Source of the DNA: Adiantum capillus-veneris
Taxonomy: Eukaryota > Streptophyta > Polypodiopsida > Polypodiales > Pteridaceae
DNA length: 64,000 nt
Reading direction: 5' to 3'
Assembly (NCBI GenBank): GCA_014529385.2
Contig: CM043956.1
Coordinates: 60,583,120-60,647,119 of the forward strand
Shown: positions 1 to 11,079 of the stretch, piece by piece
Numbering within the stretch: position 1 is the stretch's first letter
How the letters are laid out: each line of letters begins with the position of its first letter
Translations under genes and position numbers: made by a program
The notes under the pieces: model-generated
What the model was told of the DNA's origin: nothing
The model's input: the letters and a program-made list of their open reading frames with translations, nothing else
Database searches by the model: none

Positions 1-1335
1 AGAAGCCTTGCCAAAGTGTAAGATGTTGAGCGGTATATCATTGCAGCTATGGAAAAGGAAATTGAGCGTAGGGCAGAGTAAAGGAGAGAGTTAAAGTGAA
101 AGCCCCTATGTCAACATCTCAAGCTGAGGCTAAGGAGTGACAAAAACGCATAAGACGCCAATAGAGGCTAACCTTGGAGTTACACATGCATTCCACGTTG
201 AAACAGAGGATGATTGGTTGGATTCTGACACACCTCTTTGATACCCTATTGAGCTAAATAGCGCCTATGGAAAAGTGCTATATAACGCCTTGTTAGACAC
301 GGGTGCTAAGTATAATTTGCTATCATATGGGGTGTGGTGTCAGTTAGGAAAGCCATCTCTATCTGAGAGTATTATCCAAGTCAAGGGTGTCAACAAGAAA
401 AAAACCACATTTTTGGGATCTGGTACACTTCTGTTAGTTATGACAATGGAGTTGTAGCTCAAGACTTTTTGGTCATGCCTGTTGGAACTATGGAGGGTAA
501 TATAAACCTAAGATGCACGTGGATGATAGCCACCAAATGCACTATTGATTGGGGGATTGGGAGTGTCACAACGCAGAAACCAACTCTTAACCCTGTCACT
601 CAAGCCATAGTCCCTGAAATATTACCTCCTGAGGAAATAAAACCAAAAACATTGCATGTCCAAGAAATTGAACCATATGTCCCTATAGCCCAACTCTGTA
701 GAGATTCAGCTTTTGTAATTGAAATAAAGCTTGAGACACACAAAACCCATCATAATATAGCATAGAAAATATACAAGTGGGTCCCTAAAGCTTCTATAGC
801 GACCATTGCTAGTGCTAAAAAACGGGAGCCTGGTAAGAGACATCCCACTCGCCCCAAGAAATGTAAAGAAACGTTGTATTGGATTCCTAAAAAACTATTA
901 GAAGCCCAAGGCTACTATGACGGAAATGGTCAAATTTGGGTGCCAAAATGTAAATTGTGCTCTTACCTATCACCTGACCCATGTGAGCCCAATCCTATAG
1001 CTGCAAAACGAATTGAAGATCGCGGAAAGGAAAAATTCACAGAATGCTAAACACCCGCTCCAGAGCTAGTTTGGGGACCGAAGAAAGAACAATTTGTTCC
1101 ACCTAGCTCAGGAACATGGAAGTCAAATGAAGCTTCTTGCTCTTCATGTAGTTCCTATACGAAAATAGAATCTTCGACACAACCTCCACCTACCATTGTA
1201 CATATCCATACAAATAAGAAAGAGTTTGCACATCCCATTGTAAGTTCACCACCTACAACAACGTTGCAAATAAAATCATGAGAGAGTACCTTACCACCCT
1301 TGCAACTAGATGATACGCATATGGCGGTTGAAAAC
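1..1335 (+). pseudogene. Decayed LTR-retrotransposon gag/protease region
   Basis: Conceptual translation with several stops gives a retropepsin-like core near 290-345 (LDTGAKYNLLS, the D-[ST]-G aspartic protease signature). It is followed by a stretch with paired tryptophan motifs (WIPKKLLEAQGYY near 880-920, IWVPK near 945) and a Ser/Pro-rich tail. Retropepsins cut the Gag-Pol polyprotein of LTR elements, and the layout fits a linker after the protease. No intact reading frame exceeds about 100 residues and the left end lies outside the window. The superfamily is uncertain; gypsy-like is the better guess. Confidence 0.55.
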
Positions 1336-2139
1336 TATTGGTTAAAGCCTTCACCCATAACAACTTGGAACAATTGGTTTCACAAGGTGACGACATCATT
1401 CCAAAAGGTATGATCTACCCAAGGAAGGGGGGAGTGTTTGCTGACAGTCATCATTCACTCACTCCCCTCTCAACCTTTCTCCTTGACCTCTCAATCTCCA
1501 ATCTTAGGGAATGTATATATAAAGCCTTATACCCACAAGACAAAAATAAAAAAGTAAAAGAGCAAAAGCCACCAAACAATAATCTGGAACCTTACAAGTT
1601 GTATACATAACACAAAATCATAAAAACACGTTATGCACAAGGACACGACCTTTTGACACGACCCTCATAATATTTGCACTCTAACCATCATCTATCTGTG
1701 TGTATAGATATGGCTAGTACGCTAGAGTCATCCACTCCTGCCTTTGGTGAGAGGTCCCTCTTTACTTTTCACAAGTGTTTCACATGGTCTTTCCGGTGCT
1801 TGCCTGTGAATGGGATTTGGTAGGTACGCTAGCATGTGAGAGGAATTTCGACGAGTTAGAATGGCTGATACGTCTCTTGACCACAACTGATTCATACTTA
1901 GTAGAGAGCGTTTCTCCCCTTGCACAAGCCTACCCTTTTGACCAAGATGACTATAGACGTTTAGTGACCTTCTTAGTAAACATTGGTGCCTCTAATGATG
2001 AAGACGATTTACATGATTACACAGATGACACATATGGTCTCACGGATGATGACTTTGTTTTTCTCGACGACGAGGATAAGGGTTTAGCCTTATGGTTCCC
2101 CCCCAATCTCTACAATATCCTGTTCCCTTGACTCTTTAG
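1336..2139 (+). other. Unassigned sequence with a 118-codon acidic open frame
   Basis: This lies between the decayed protease region and a purine tract. The longest open frame is 1,775-2,131. It is acidic near its end (runs of Asp/Glu around 1,990-2,085) and matches no family I recognise. It could be a terminal ORF or untranslated internal sequence of the same retroelement. A host gene is unlikely. Confidence 0.3.
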
Positions 2140-2157
2140 GGGGGGGGAGGGAGGGGT
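2140..2157 (+). other. Polypurine tract
   Basis: An almost pure A/G run lies just before a TG that could start an LTR. Polypurine tracts prime plus-strand DNA synthesis and abut the 3' LTR, which fits the retroelement remains to the left. Confidence 0.5.
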
Positions 2158-2839
2158 TGCAAATAATTAGGTTAGGGTTCCTTATGTTGTTTGATTGTGT
2201 TCAATAAGAGATGGTGCCTCTTCCCACTGATGTGCCTCCTAGAGGTATTCCTTGTGTTACCTAGTGTGTACAGGAACATGTTGCTATTGTTAGGACTTGG
2301 AACTTCATGGAATCTTTCTCTCGTTCACTCTTTGAATCAAGTGCGATCATCAAGACGAACAGGTGTTTCTTGTCCATTAGCATTGCCCCTTATCTTTGTT
2401 TTTGCATCCATGTTTGTCTGCTTTAAATGTGATTGGTAGCACAATATTACACACATTTGCTTAGATTAAACATTAGATCGATATATAATATTCTGCCATA
2501 ATTCCTTGTCTAGGTTTTTAGATTTTCTCTTAATACCATGGGGAATTGCTTCCTAATAGTCAATGGTTACTTTAGGTTCTTAATCCGATTTAGGTAGCAT
2601 GTTGTGCAATGTACTAGAGCTTTCTAGTGGGCTTAGTTCCTATTGACCTTTAGCTTAAGTATTATAAAGGAAGTTTACTAGTGTCATGAGCCTAGGTAGG
2701 GTAACAGTGTTATATGACCCCCCAAAGTTACAAAATAAAAATACTAAAAACGAACAAAAAAAATCAAAAGTGCCACAATGTAAAATCTTAAGCTGGAAGA
2801 GAATCCGAGCTTGACTTGGTACTTCACTCACATGTATCA
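2158..2839 (+). repeat. Probable LTR between a PPT and a PBS
   Basis: It begins TGCAAATAATTAGG after the polypurine tract and ends just before a sequence resembling the initiator-Met tRNA primer site. No second copy is in the window, so the boundaries rest only on the flanking signals. Confidence 0.4.
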
Positions 2840-2843
2840 CCTA

Positions 2844-2856
2844 TGGTACTAGAGCC
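2844..2856 (+). other. Primer binding site-like sequence
   Basis: TGGTACTAGAGCC differs at two positions from the usual plant element site TGGTATCAGAGCC, which pairs with the 3' end of initiator tRNA-Met. It marks the start of a second internal region running rightward. Confidence 0.4.
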
Positions 2857-3360
2857 CTAGAGGTTCCCACTGTGGGCGCTTTTCCTTCAAAAGTGAACAA
2901 TCAAAGGCATACAAAATAAGCACACACTTCAAAATTGAATCAATGTGAAAAGACTTTTGGGGGTCAAAGAAAAGGAAATAAGTCAGGCGATGATTTCATG
3001 AGCAATTTCATTTTTAGTAGCTTAACTACAAGGTCTTCTAGGTATAGCCTCTAGTCAGCCCTCGGACATGAAATACTTGGCTCTCACGATTAAACAGCTT
3101 AGTTGACCAGAGAAAATTGAGAAGCTTGCCCATGGTATTAATAGTTGACCTCTAGTGCCTTTCGACCATTAAAATTAGCAACCCAAACTTGTTTATTTTT
3201 TGACTTTACAATCGTTTATGTGTTTGATTATATCATAGTTTAATGTTTACTGCTGACAAATTGTTTAATATTCGGTTACCAATCAATTTATGTGTCTACA
3301 ACTGCATATGTTTTTAATTGAATATGAGAATGCAATTACTGTGCCAATGTTGGTTGATTT
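2857..3360. other. No recognisable gene
   Basis: AT-rich sequence after the PBS-like site. No coding frame or family signature was seen. It is probably untranslated leader and eroded internal sequence of retroelements. Confidence 0.3.
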
Positions 3361-3460
3361 TGCAGTGATTGAAGAAGGCTAGGATATTCAGACTCGGATG
3401 CTCTTCCACCTCGATGAACGAACTTCATCTCAATAGCTTCTGAGGACGGAATCTACATCA
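3361..3460 (+). pseudogene. C-terminal tail of a gypsy-type polyprotein
   Basis: With stops skipped, the frame reads DSDALPP, then EDGIYIRKGG just before the polypurine tract. Many plant Ty3/gypsy polyproteins end with this kind of DSDxLPP...RKGG tail directly against the 3' LTR. Only this last piece is seen; the rest of pol is absent. Confidence 0.5.
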
Positions 3461-3472
3461 GAAAGGGGGGCA

Positions 3473-4155
3473 TGTTAACCGACAAATCAGACAGTGGAGT
3501 CAGCACCGGGCGAATAGGAAGCTTGGGAACTACCCAACGCTCCCTATCACTTGGTGTTGACCTTGGTGTTAAAGCCATTACAAGCGACAGTAAATACCTT
3601 GAGATAGTGGAGTCAATACTGGGCAAATAGTTAAGCTTGGGGACTGCCCAACTACGTGTAATCGACGATGGACCCTTTTGGTGATGTGATTACAATTCAT
3701 GCAATGGAGTCAATACTGGGCGAATAGGAAGCTTGGGGACTGCAAAGCCCCCTATCACTTGGTGTTGACCATGGTGTTAAAGACATTACATGCGACAGTG
3801 AAGTCAGCACCGAGCGAATAGGAGGCTTGGTGACTGTCCAACGCCCCCTATCGCTTGGTACTGACCTTGACAAATGGGCGTCGGCCCAGTAAATATCCAC
3901 ATATATCATCTTGTTTTGAGTCAGGGACCGGGCTTGTTGGTCCTATAGGTGCTTGGGTGATCGCCGATGAGAGGCACACCACATATCTCATTTGATACTA
4001 TTTTTACTTTGACCGGCCACTATGGACGCCCATGTGTGAACGGGTTAAACTCTTATAAAAGGTCTATTTGACCTAAAATCTATATTTTGGGAGGTTTAAG
4101 CTAAGAAGTGCTCTTGCTCCATCTCTATCTTCTTCTCTTTCGTGTGCTCACATGG

Positions 4156-4205
<50 letters not shown>

Positions 4206-4322
4206 TCAAGCGTTGCAGCGACATTGGCAGTGACGAGGTGGTAGAGTGCACCATCGACAACAGCTTCTTCTTCTTCACCGCACAGGATCCTTCACGACGG
4301 AAGCATTGAGCGGTGAGTGACA
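3473..4322 (+). repeat. Gypsy-type 3' LTR with internal repeats, TATA box and (TG)n
   Basis: The LTR starts TGTTAACC straight after the purine run AGAAAGGGGGG. A TATAAAA box is at 4,054-4,060 and a (TG)n tract of about 46 bp at 4,158-4,204, placing U3 to the left and R/U5 to the right. Four diverged ~95-113-bp units fill the U3. The right end is not defined because no partner LTR or PBS is visible. Confidence 0.5.
3494..3886 (+). repeat. Four tandem ~100-bp units in an LTR
   Basis: Units begin near 3,494, 3,607, 3,704 and 3,799, each with GGAGTCARYACYGGGCGAAT or a close variant. Most also carry an AAGCTTGGGGACT core and a CCCTATCACTTGGT end. Within units, ATAGG/CCTAT and GGGG/CCCC can pair as a hairpin. 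Such U3 repeats often act as enhancers; that role is inferred. Confidence 0.7.
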
Positions 4323-4360
4323 CACCATTGTTTCTTTGAGGTTGTTAGGACTCTCTAGTT

Positions 4361-6647
4361 GTGTGTTTGCAGCCTTCCGAAGCTCGCACACGGTGCACAG
4401 GCAAGTCCCCAGTCTTCGACATGTACGGCAAAGCGTACAGAGAAGCCTCATTTTCTTCAATGCAATTTGACCCAATCATGTTGAAAAATGGATTCATGCA
4501 TATAGCAATCAAGCAGCTCTTAGGGCAAATTTTCATGAGAGCATCCAAAGTCTTGAGATCAAGACTACTCCAGGGATTCTAAATTGGATGTTTCTTATTT
4601 CACAGCTACATATAGAGCTCAATGGAAAAAATGAACAAGGAGACTCCTCCAAACATCCAAGGATTAAAGAGGAAGGACCAATTGCTCATGAAGCAATTGC
4701 TCAATCTATAGCTCAAATTCCAGTAGCAGTTGCGTCTTGTACATGTCCCTCTATCACAAAAACATTGCTTTGGATGAAAGCCTAACCCCCCTAGTCCTTC
4801 ACTTGCTTGCTGAAATTTTAATTTTTTATCGACAAGCTCCCCAACTTGGTGAAGGTTGCTTTGCTATTGTGAAGCAAGTTAGAGTGATGCATCCAAAATT
4901 TATGGATGTAGTGTACGTGGCGAAGATCTACAAGCTCATACCGCATGGAAAATCCTCCATACAGATGGCACTACAAGAGGATATTGCCATGACTATTTAG
5001 CATTGTGGAATGATCCTTGCCAAGGGCCTTGGAGATCAAAGCGTTAAGCCAATGCTTACCTTGAGAATGTGGAATGGTGGCCACCTAGTGCAATGGATAC
5101 AAGCATGCCACCATGATAATAGCAAACCAACTACTATAAGAGAGTTCCAATACACCTGTAGAACTTTGGAGTAGTTTATTGAGAACATCTTGCCAATCAT
5201 GAATGCACTCTTATAGATGCTGAAGTTTTTTCATAGTCGTGACTTCCTACAGAGTGATCTCCATGCTCGCAACATATTGATACACTTTGGCACTAAAGGG
5301 GTGTATATGCTGGTATCGTTGATTGGGAATCAAGCATTATTGCAAACACCAAAGAGACATTTCCTCGCTTGTTATAGCTATCCCTAGAAGCAAGAGCACA
5401 ACAAGAGAAAGATTATCCATGGACAACTCCTAAAGACATTAGCACAAACCCCCCTCCTTTCGCTAAAGCTTTTGATGTGTATATCCTGTGTTGGATTCTT
5501 AGACGCTTGATTTTGTGTATTCTGCACCTTTTTGAACGTGAGAAACAAGTTTTTTGTGCAATGTGCTCCAAGATATCACCCAAGAAAAAAAGAGGAATCC
5601 CTTAAATAGGCCTAAGGCATGGAATTTATCATTTTGTAAGAATGGATCTCATAATGGTAGCTACAACATGGCCAATCAATGATTGAATGATCTAAGTTAT
5701 GTGCCATTGTTTTAACTGTGTAATGCTTTTCAAGTTGTTCTTTAAAAAAATTCAAGCCCAAGTTTTAAATGATTTTAAGTTTAGTTTTAACAATGTTTCT
5801 AAAGCAATTTTTGACAAATTCAAAGATTTAAAGGGCATGCATATTTTACGTCGTCAACATGTGCTTCGTGTTATGTACAGTTGGAAAACATACCTCCATA
5901 CGATGACAAACCTTAGCATGATGACATGTCATCTCAACACGATCAATATGCACATAAAGATCCCTATCTCAACAATGAATTAGCACAACAAATCTACAAA
6001 GAAGAGGAGATTTGTGTTGCTAAAGGAAATTTAAGAGGTCTAGCAAGGTCCCAATAGGATTAGTCATACCACGATGGAGAGTCATTGAGCTACAAGGAAT
6101 GCAAAAAGTTGTGTCCAAACCATTTTATGCAACACAAACTTTTTAGATTCATTGGTAGTGCAAAGGGATCCTTTCCTTTAAAGATACTAACTTGTAACAT
6201 ACGATATTGGCACAACATATCCACGCTAGATTCTTACAAGTGTATGTGCAAAATTCAAACAACAACCAGATAGTTATTTACTTTGTGTAACAATGCTACT
6301 TCTATTATGTTTTGGGGTGCAAAGTAGGTTGGAATGATCGATCTAGCAAGGGAGGGGTTATCAAGGGACGCCTAGCACAACCAGTTCACGCTCAAGAGGC
6401 AAATGAAGAGCCTCCATGCAAGAAGGGCTTCACCTATCTCCCTAAAGAGATAGCAATCCTTGAGCAACTTGCTACTCAAGGCATAGAGGTAGCCAGCCAA
6501 GGAGAGACTGTACAACCATTGCACGCTTGTTACAAGGCATCGAAAGCTGAGAATGCTGGATTGAAGCAAAAACTAGGAAGATATGAGGCAAAAATTGATC
6601 CCTTGGAAGAGGACATTTTGAAGAAGGGACAACCAGGTCTATGGTAA
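4361..6647 (+). pseudogene. Protein-kinase-like gene with C-terminal coiled coil, copy 1
   Basis: This is a broken gene whose translation, read through stops and frameshifts, has kinase landmarks. A glycine loop LGEGCFAIVKQV is at about 4,843-4,878 and the ATP-lysine strand VYVAKIYK at 4,911-4,934. A catalytic loop QSDLHARNILI is at about 5,250-5,282 and a DFG-equivalent DW near 5,319. After a region read as introns or eroded sequence come EELAQQIYKEEE-like text near 5,980 and a Lys/Glu-rich segment at 6,312-6,647 likely to form a coiled coil. The HxDLHxxNIL loop is typical of atypical or small-molecule-kinase-like folds rather than receptor kinases. The segment 4,361-4,785 may be the N-terminus. 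A (GA)n tract and a convergent hAT transposase follow. Stops at about 4,998, 5,174 and 5,214 and a frameshift near 5,310 argue against function. Confidence 0.6.
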
Positions 6648-6792
6648 CATATGAGTTTTGTCTACACAAATCATGGGAGATTACACCCAAAATCTAAGCT
6701 AGATCTTTTTTATGCAAAGGCCGTCGTTTTGTAACTACTCGTTTTTTTAAATCCAACTCTTTGTAATAACCAAATTAATAAAATTACTAGAC

Positions 6793-6795
<3 letters not shown>

Positions 6796-6836
<41 letters not shown>
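6796..6836. repeat. (GA)n microsatellite
   Basis: About 41 bp of uninterrupted GA, lying between the 3' ends of the kinase-like copy and the convergent hAT transposase fragment. The second pair has a matching tract at 10,802-10,864. Confidence 0.95.
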
Positions 6837-6838
<2 letters not shown>

Positions 6839-6976
6839 TATGACACCCAAGGGCTTTACTTGATTAAAGGTATGTTGTATTTCTCACCCACAAATAGCTC
6901 TTTAATCATTGCAAAAATGGTCATGGGACTTTGAACCATCATAAAAAAGTGTTAGTCATTGCAAAAAATGGATTGC

Positions 6977-7565
6977 TTATACATCATTCTGAGCGTCAAT
7001 CACAAGCACCATCATCCACTTTTTCCACATTTGAACAACTTGGATCCACATCTTCCAAATCCCACTCAATTTCATCATCAAAGTGGGCTTCACCTACAAT
7101 TGCTTCGTGAGTCTGAAAATATCCAAAGCTTTGCTATGTAGCTCGTGTAGCTCTCCTTGCTGGATTTTGCATTAGTCGCATATAGCAAAAGGCATACATT
7201 AAATCTATAGCCCGTTTAGGAGTCAATCAATTTCTTTTCTTGGTGTGCATAAAAAAAAATGACAACCAATTTTTCCCACAGCCTCCACTAGAGGTGGCCG
7301 CCACTGACAAGACCTTGATCGCCACCTCTTGTAGCTCCACTTTATCCCCTCTACATTCCTTCCATCAAACAAGTGCACTCAATGTCTTCATCGCATTTAT
7401 GTGCACGGATCCCCAAACATTCCTTCTATGTTGGTGTAGACTGTCTTTTGCGCATAAGCTACCCTACCATCTACATCACCTAATAATTGTTACACGCTTT
7501 CTTAAAATTATTGATGACCTCATTATTAGCAGATTGATTGTGCATTTGAAACTCTAGATCCTACC
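6977..7565 (-). pseudogene. hAT transposase C-terminal fragment (minus strand)
   Basis: Reverse translation with a few stops gives DLEFQMHNQSANNEV near 7,560, then GRVAYAQKTVYTNIEGMF. The hAT dimerisation region follows: SGGCGKNWLSFFFMHTKK and LTPKRAIDLMYAFCYMRL at about 7,290-7,160. These match, segment by segment, the plus-strand transposase at 8,605-10,762, so both belong to one family. Sequence upstream of the FQMH segment is missing, so the N-terminal two thirds were lost at about 7,565. A DNA-binding/catalytic hAT transposase would act in the nucleus; this fragment cannot. Confidence 0.75.
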
Positions 7566-7574
7566 TAAGTTGCA

Positions 7575-7700
7575 TTGTACATTATATGGTGTACGTATAA
7601 TACGTTTTAAACAGATGTATTATACGACACCTATCTTTATTCGATCGTATTATACGATGCCACATCAACAAAACAATCGTAACGTATAATTTCTTGGAAT
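7575..7700. repeat. Cluster of CGTATAATACG-type palindromes
   Basis: CGTATAATACG and its near repeats (TATTATACGACACC, CGTATTATACGATG, AACGTATAAT) occur at about 7,594, 7,618, 7,648 and 7,683 in both orientations, just where the minus-strand hAT copy breaks off. This could be the end of another inserted element. No partner end was found. Confidence 0.4.
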
Positions 7701-7924
7701 TTCGATCGAAATATATAGCTCTTTATATACCGTGAAAATGGATTGTTTTCCTCATTCTATTGATCTCTCTTCCCTTATCTCATCTATAGGCGAGCTTTAC
7801 AACATGAAGAAAAATATAGAAAAACCAGTTTAAATTTAGTCATATAAGTTTTTTTGTAAAAATTTAGAGCTTTGGATAAAAAGTCTTTTTAAGGCTTTGG
7901 AGTTTTGAGTTTAGTCTTTATCTG

Positions 7925-8475
7925 CTCTCTGTGAAGTGTATCTTACACTGGGAGGTAAATTAAAATAAGGTAGTTAATAAAAACTTGCCTTTTGTAGAGG
8001 AAACTCACACTTGGAAGTGATTTAAGATAGTTAAAGTTAGCAGTTATTTGCTTTGTGTTGAACTATGTTCACACTAGACGTAACATTAGTTAGATAGTTA
8101 AAGTTAAGAGTTACTTGTTGTGTGTTGAACTATGTTCACACCTGGAAGTAACTTAGGTTATATTTATCTAATGACTGTCTGTCATGTGTAGAGTAATACT
8201 CATACTACATACAATTTAGGTAGATTAAATAATAATCTCTCTCTTTGTGTAGAGGTATTCTCACTCTTAGAAGAGATTTAGAGAAGTAGTGAGTATTGAT
8301 TGCTTGCCAAGTGTAGAGTTACACTCACACTTGGAGGTAATTTAGATAGGTTTTTTAAAGATATCTTGCTTTACGTAGAGTTTACTCACACTTGGAAGTT
8401 ATTGAGATAGATTAAGCGATTTATTTATCATGATTCAGGTGTAAGTAAAGTGAAAGCTCACACTTGAAAATAAAT
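7925..8475 (+). repeat. Degenerate 62-72-bp tandem array upstream of the hAT transposase
   Basis: About nine units contain the core GTGTAGAG..ACTCACACTTGGAAGTNATTTAG, near 7,935, 8,005, 8,070, 8,136, 8,199, 8,260, 8,325, 8,387 and 8,458. The unit at 8,306-8,333 has CCAAGTGT and ACACTTGG arms separated by 12 bases. The array ends about 130 bp before the transposase ATG. It may be the subterminal repeat region of the hAT element. Confidence 0.7.
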
Positions 8476-8604
8476 TATTTTTGGTATTTATAATATAAAG
8501 AGGTTGAAAACGTTGACGAATAAAGTAATTTAAATGGTCTTAGAGTTTGATTTTAGATTTGTATTTAGTAATTAGTTTTGTTTGAGTTTGCAAATCTCAA
8601 GAAG

Positions 8605-10762
8605 ATGGTGAAAGGATATGAGTGGAACTACGTAGATGAATTGGTCAGTGGAAAGACTACATCAAAGTTGAGGTGTAAGACCTGCGGCCATAATTTTAGC
8701 TGAAATGCTTATAGGATAAAAGAGCATGTGTTCAAAATTCCTGAGAACGTTTTAGCTTGCAAATACCCCCCAAGAGGTATTGAAGAAAAATTTCCCGAGT
8801 GGGCACTCAAAGCAAAGAGAGCACATCTTGAGGGTAAAAAAAAGGAAGGTCCCAAAATGATGGCTCCATCTATGGCTACGGACAATGAGATAACACTCGA
8901 GAATGATCAAAACCCTCCTTCGACCCCTGCTTCAGGTCAAGGAGGGTGTCATTCATCCTTTGCTGGGGATTGTAGCTCTAATCGTACCAGAAGCTCTGCT
9001 AACATGAGCCAAAGTGAAGCATGGACTGGAGGAGAACCTGCACGAAGTGATCCTACTTTGCATCAGGCATTTGGGAAACAATGGCTGCTTGAACTCCATC
9101 TTAAGTGGACGCAAGCATTTGTGGCATGTGGAATTCCTTTTAATGTCATTCGAAATCCTATCTTCAAAGATGTTTTAATGAGCACAACGAAGAAGGGTTT
9201 TGTGGTACGTGATTATTATAAGATGCATACTAAATATTTAGATAAAGTGAAAACTACATCAGAGAATATTTTAAAGCGCACAACTCTTGATTATGTGCCA
9301 CAATATGGATGCACAATTACTCTAGATGGTTAGACAAAATGTCAGAAGAAACCATTGATTAATGTGATGTTGATTTATCCAAGAGGTTCCATATTTCTTG
9401 AAGCGATCGATACATCCCTGAGAGAGAAAACTAGTGGATATCTTGCTGGTGTATATGAGCGTTCGATCAGAAGAGCAGGGGGACCTAAAATTGTGACATC
9501 CATTGTCACAGATAATGCATCTAACTACAAAGCAATTGGAAAAGCAATTGAAGCAAAGTATCCAGAGATTACATGAGTTCCATGTGCTGCTCACACTTTG
9601 AATCTGCTCCCAAAAGACTTTGGAAAAGTTCCTTCTATTAAGCAAACTCTTCTAGATGCAAACCACTTGGTGAAGTTTATAAGAGAGCATTCATTTTTCT
9701 TACACTTTTGTTTAGAACAAAGTCCCCAACCAAAAATTTATAGATTTTTTTGTGTGACTTGTTTTGGGACAACATATTACGTTCTCTCTACACTGCAGCA
9801 GGTTAAAGCAGTCCTTGTTGAAACAGTGGTAGATAGAAGATGGGACATTTGGCTTGATAAGTATCCCAAGTATGAACCTGCTGCGTCCAAATGCTATCAT
9901 CTTGTAAACTCTCCTGTTTTTTGGAGAAATGTAGACAAAATTGTTACTGTCACATAATCCTTCACTCATCTGATATGATTAATGGACAAAGAAGCCTCTA
10001 TCTTTGGACAGGTTTACTGGTACATGCATGAAGCCACTCGTGAGTTAAAAGATTGTACATCTTATGCAGGAAAATAGAAAGCCATGATGATGTGGTTTGT
10101 CGAAAGACGATGGGAGTAGTTGCATACTCCTTTACATGGAGCGGGTTTTGTCTTAGATCCCAAGTTCCAGATGCACGAGCAATCTTCAAACAATGAAGTG
10201 ATCAGTGATTCAGAGAAAGTGTGTGCTCAACTATTAAGCAATGTGGATGGACAAGTGGCATACACGTAGAAGATAGCATATACTAGCAGAGAAGGAATGT
10301 TTGTGGATCCTTGGCATATAGATGCTATCAAGACGATGAGCGCACCAATTTCGTGAAAAGAGTACGGTGGAGAAAAAGTGGAACTTCAACATGGCTGTGA
10401 GAGTATTGTCTATTGTCGCCTCAAGTGGTAGTTGTGAAAGAAATTGGTGTTTGTTTGCTTTTGTGCATACTAAAAAACAAAATCCATTAAGTCCTAGACA
10501 AGTTGTGGACTTGGTGTATGTATTTTGTAACATGAGACTTATGGATAAGCCAACAAAGTTAGCCACACGTGCCAGGGAAGAAAGCTTTGGGCGCTTTCAA
10601 ACACACAAAGCAATTGCAAATGAGCTCAACTCCGATGATGAAATGGAATGGAACCGGAAAGATATTAATCTGGAATGTTCAGATATCAAAGAAATTGATG
10701 ACATGGTGCTTGTGATTGAGGGGACAAATGAGCTATATAGTTTGTACTATATTTTCAACTAA
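8605..10762 (+). pseudogene. hAT superfamily transposase (decayed, near full length)
   Basis: ATG at 8,605 opens a BED-type zinc finger (CKTCGHNFS at 8,679-8,705, then the His region). The middle resembles DUF659-bearing plant hAT proteins (YGCTITLDG, then LINVMLIYPRGSIFLEAID, then VTSIVTDNASNYK). After CAAHTLNLLPKDFG the frame runs through to the hATC dimerisation domain SGSCERNWCLFAFVHTKK with LSPRQVVDLVYVF at about 10,425-10,540. In-frame stops at 8,701, 9,331, 9,574, 9,955 and later positions, plus a frameshift near 10,360, make it a pseudogene. Family proteins are about 650-750 residues, consistent with this length. A (CT)n tract follows 40 bp after the stop. Confidence 0.85.
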
Positions 10763-10797
10763 TTTTGCAATGTGAAAGTTATATGGAGTTTAGCTTC

Positions 10798-10801
<4 letters not shown>

Positions 10802-10864
<63 letters not shown>
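10802..10864. repeat. (CT)n microsatellite
   Basis: About 63 bp of CT with one TTT interruption and a further imperfect CT-rich tail to about 10,910. It sits between the 3' ends of the hAT transposase and the minus-strand kinase-like copy, mirroring the tract at 6,796. Confidence 0.95.
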
Positions 10865-10865
<1 letters not shown>

Positions 10866-11079
10866 ACTCTCTTCCTCTCTCATTGTCTCTCTTTCTCTCC
10901 ATCTGCTCTCTATCATTGTCAAAAAGAGAGAGGAAGAGAGAACATAACTTACACAATTTCCGCCAACATGCGACATGTCCATTTGTTCCAACAAATAGAA
11001 ATTTACATACCAAAAAGAGGTTTTAGATACAAATCTTGAGATTTAAAATACAAAAAGAGCTTATTATTGTTTGGGAGAT

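Noticed and set aside
7240-7557. 105-codon plus-strand frame
   Set aside because: It is the complement of the minus-strand hAT C-terminus, which carries the recognisable motifs.
10765-11026. Leu/Ser or Arg/Glu open frames across (CT)n, also at 18,891, 20,092, 25,549, 27,127, 42,863 and 47,321
   Set aside because: Dinucleotide repeats are open in every frame; no domain or splice context supports them.
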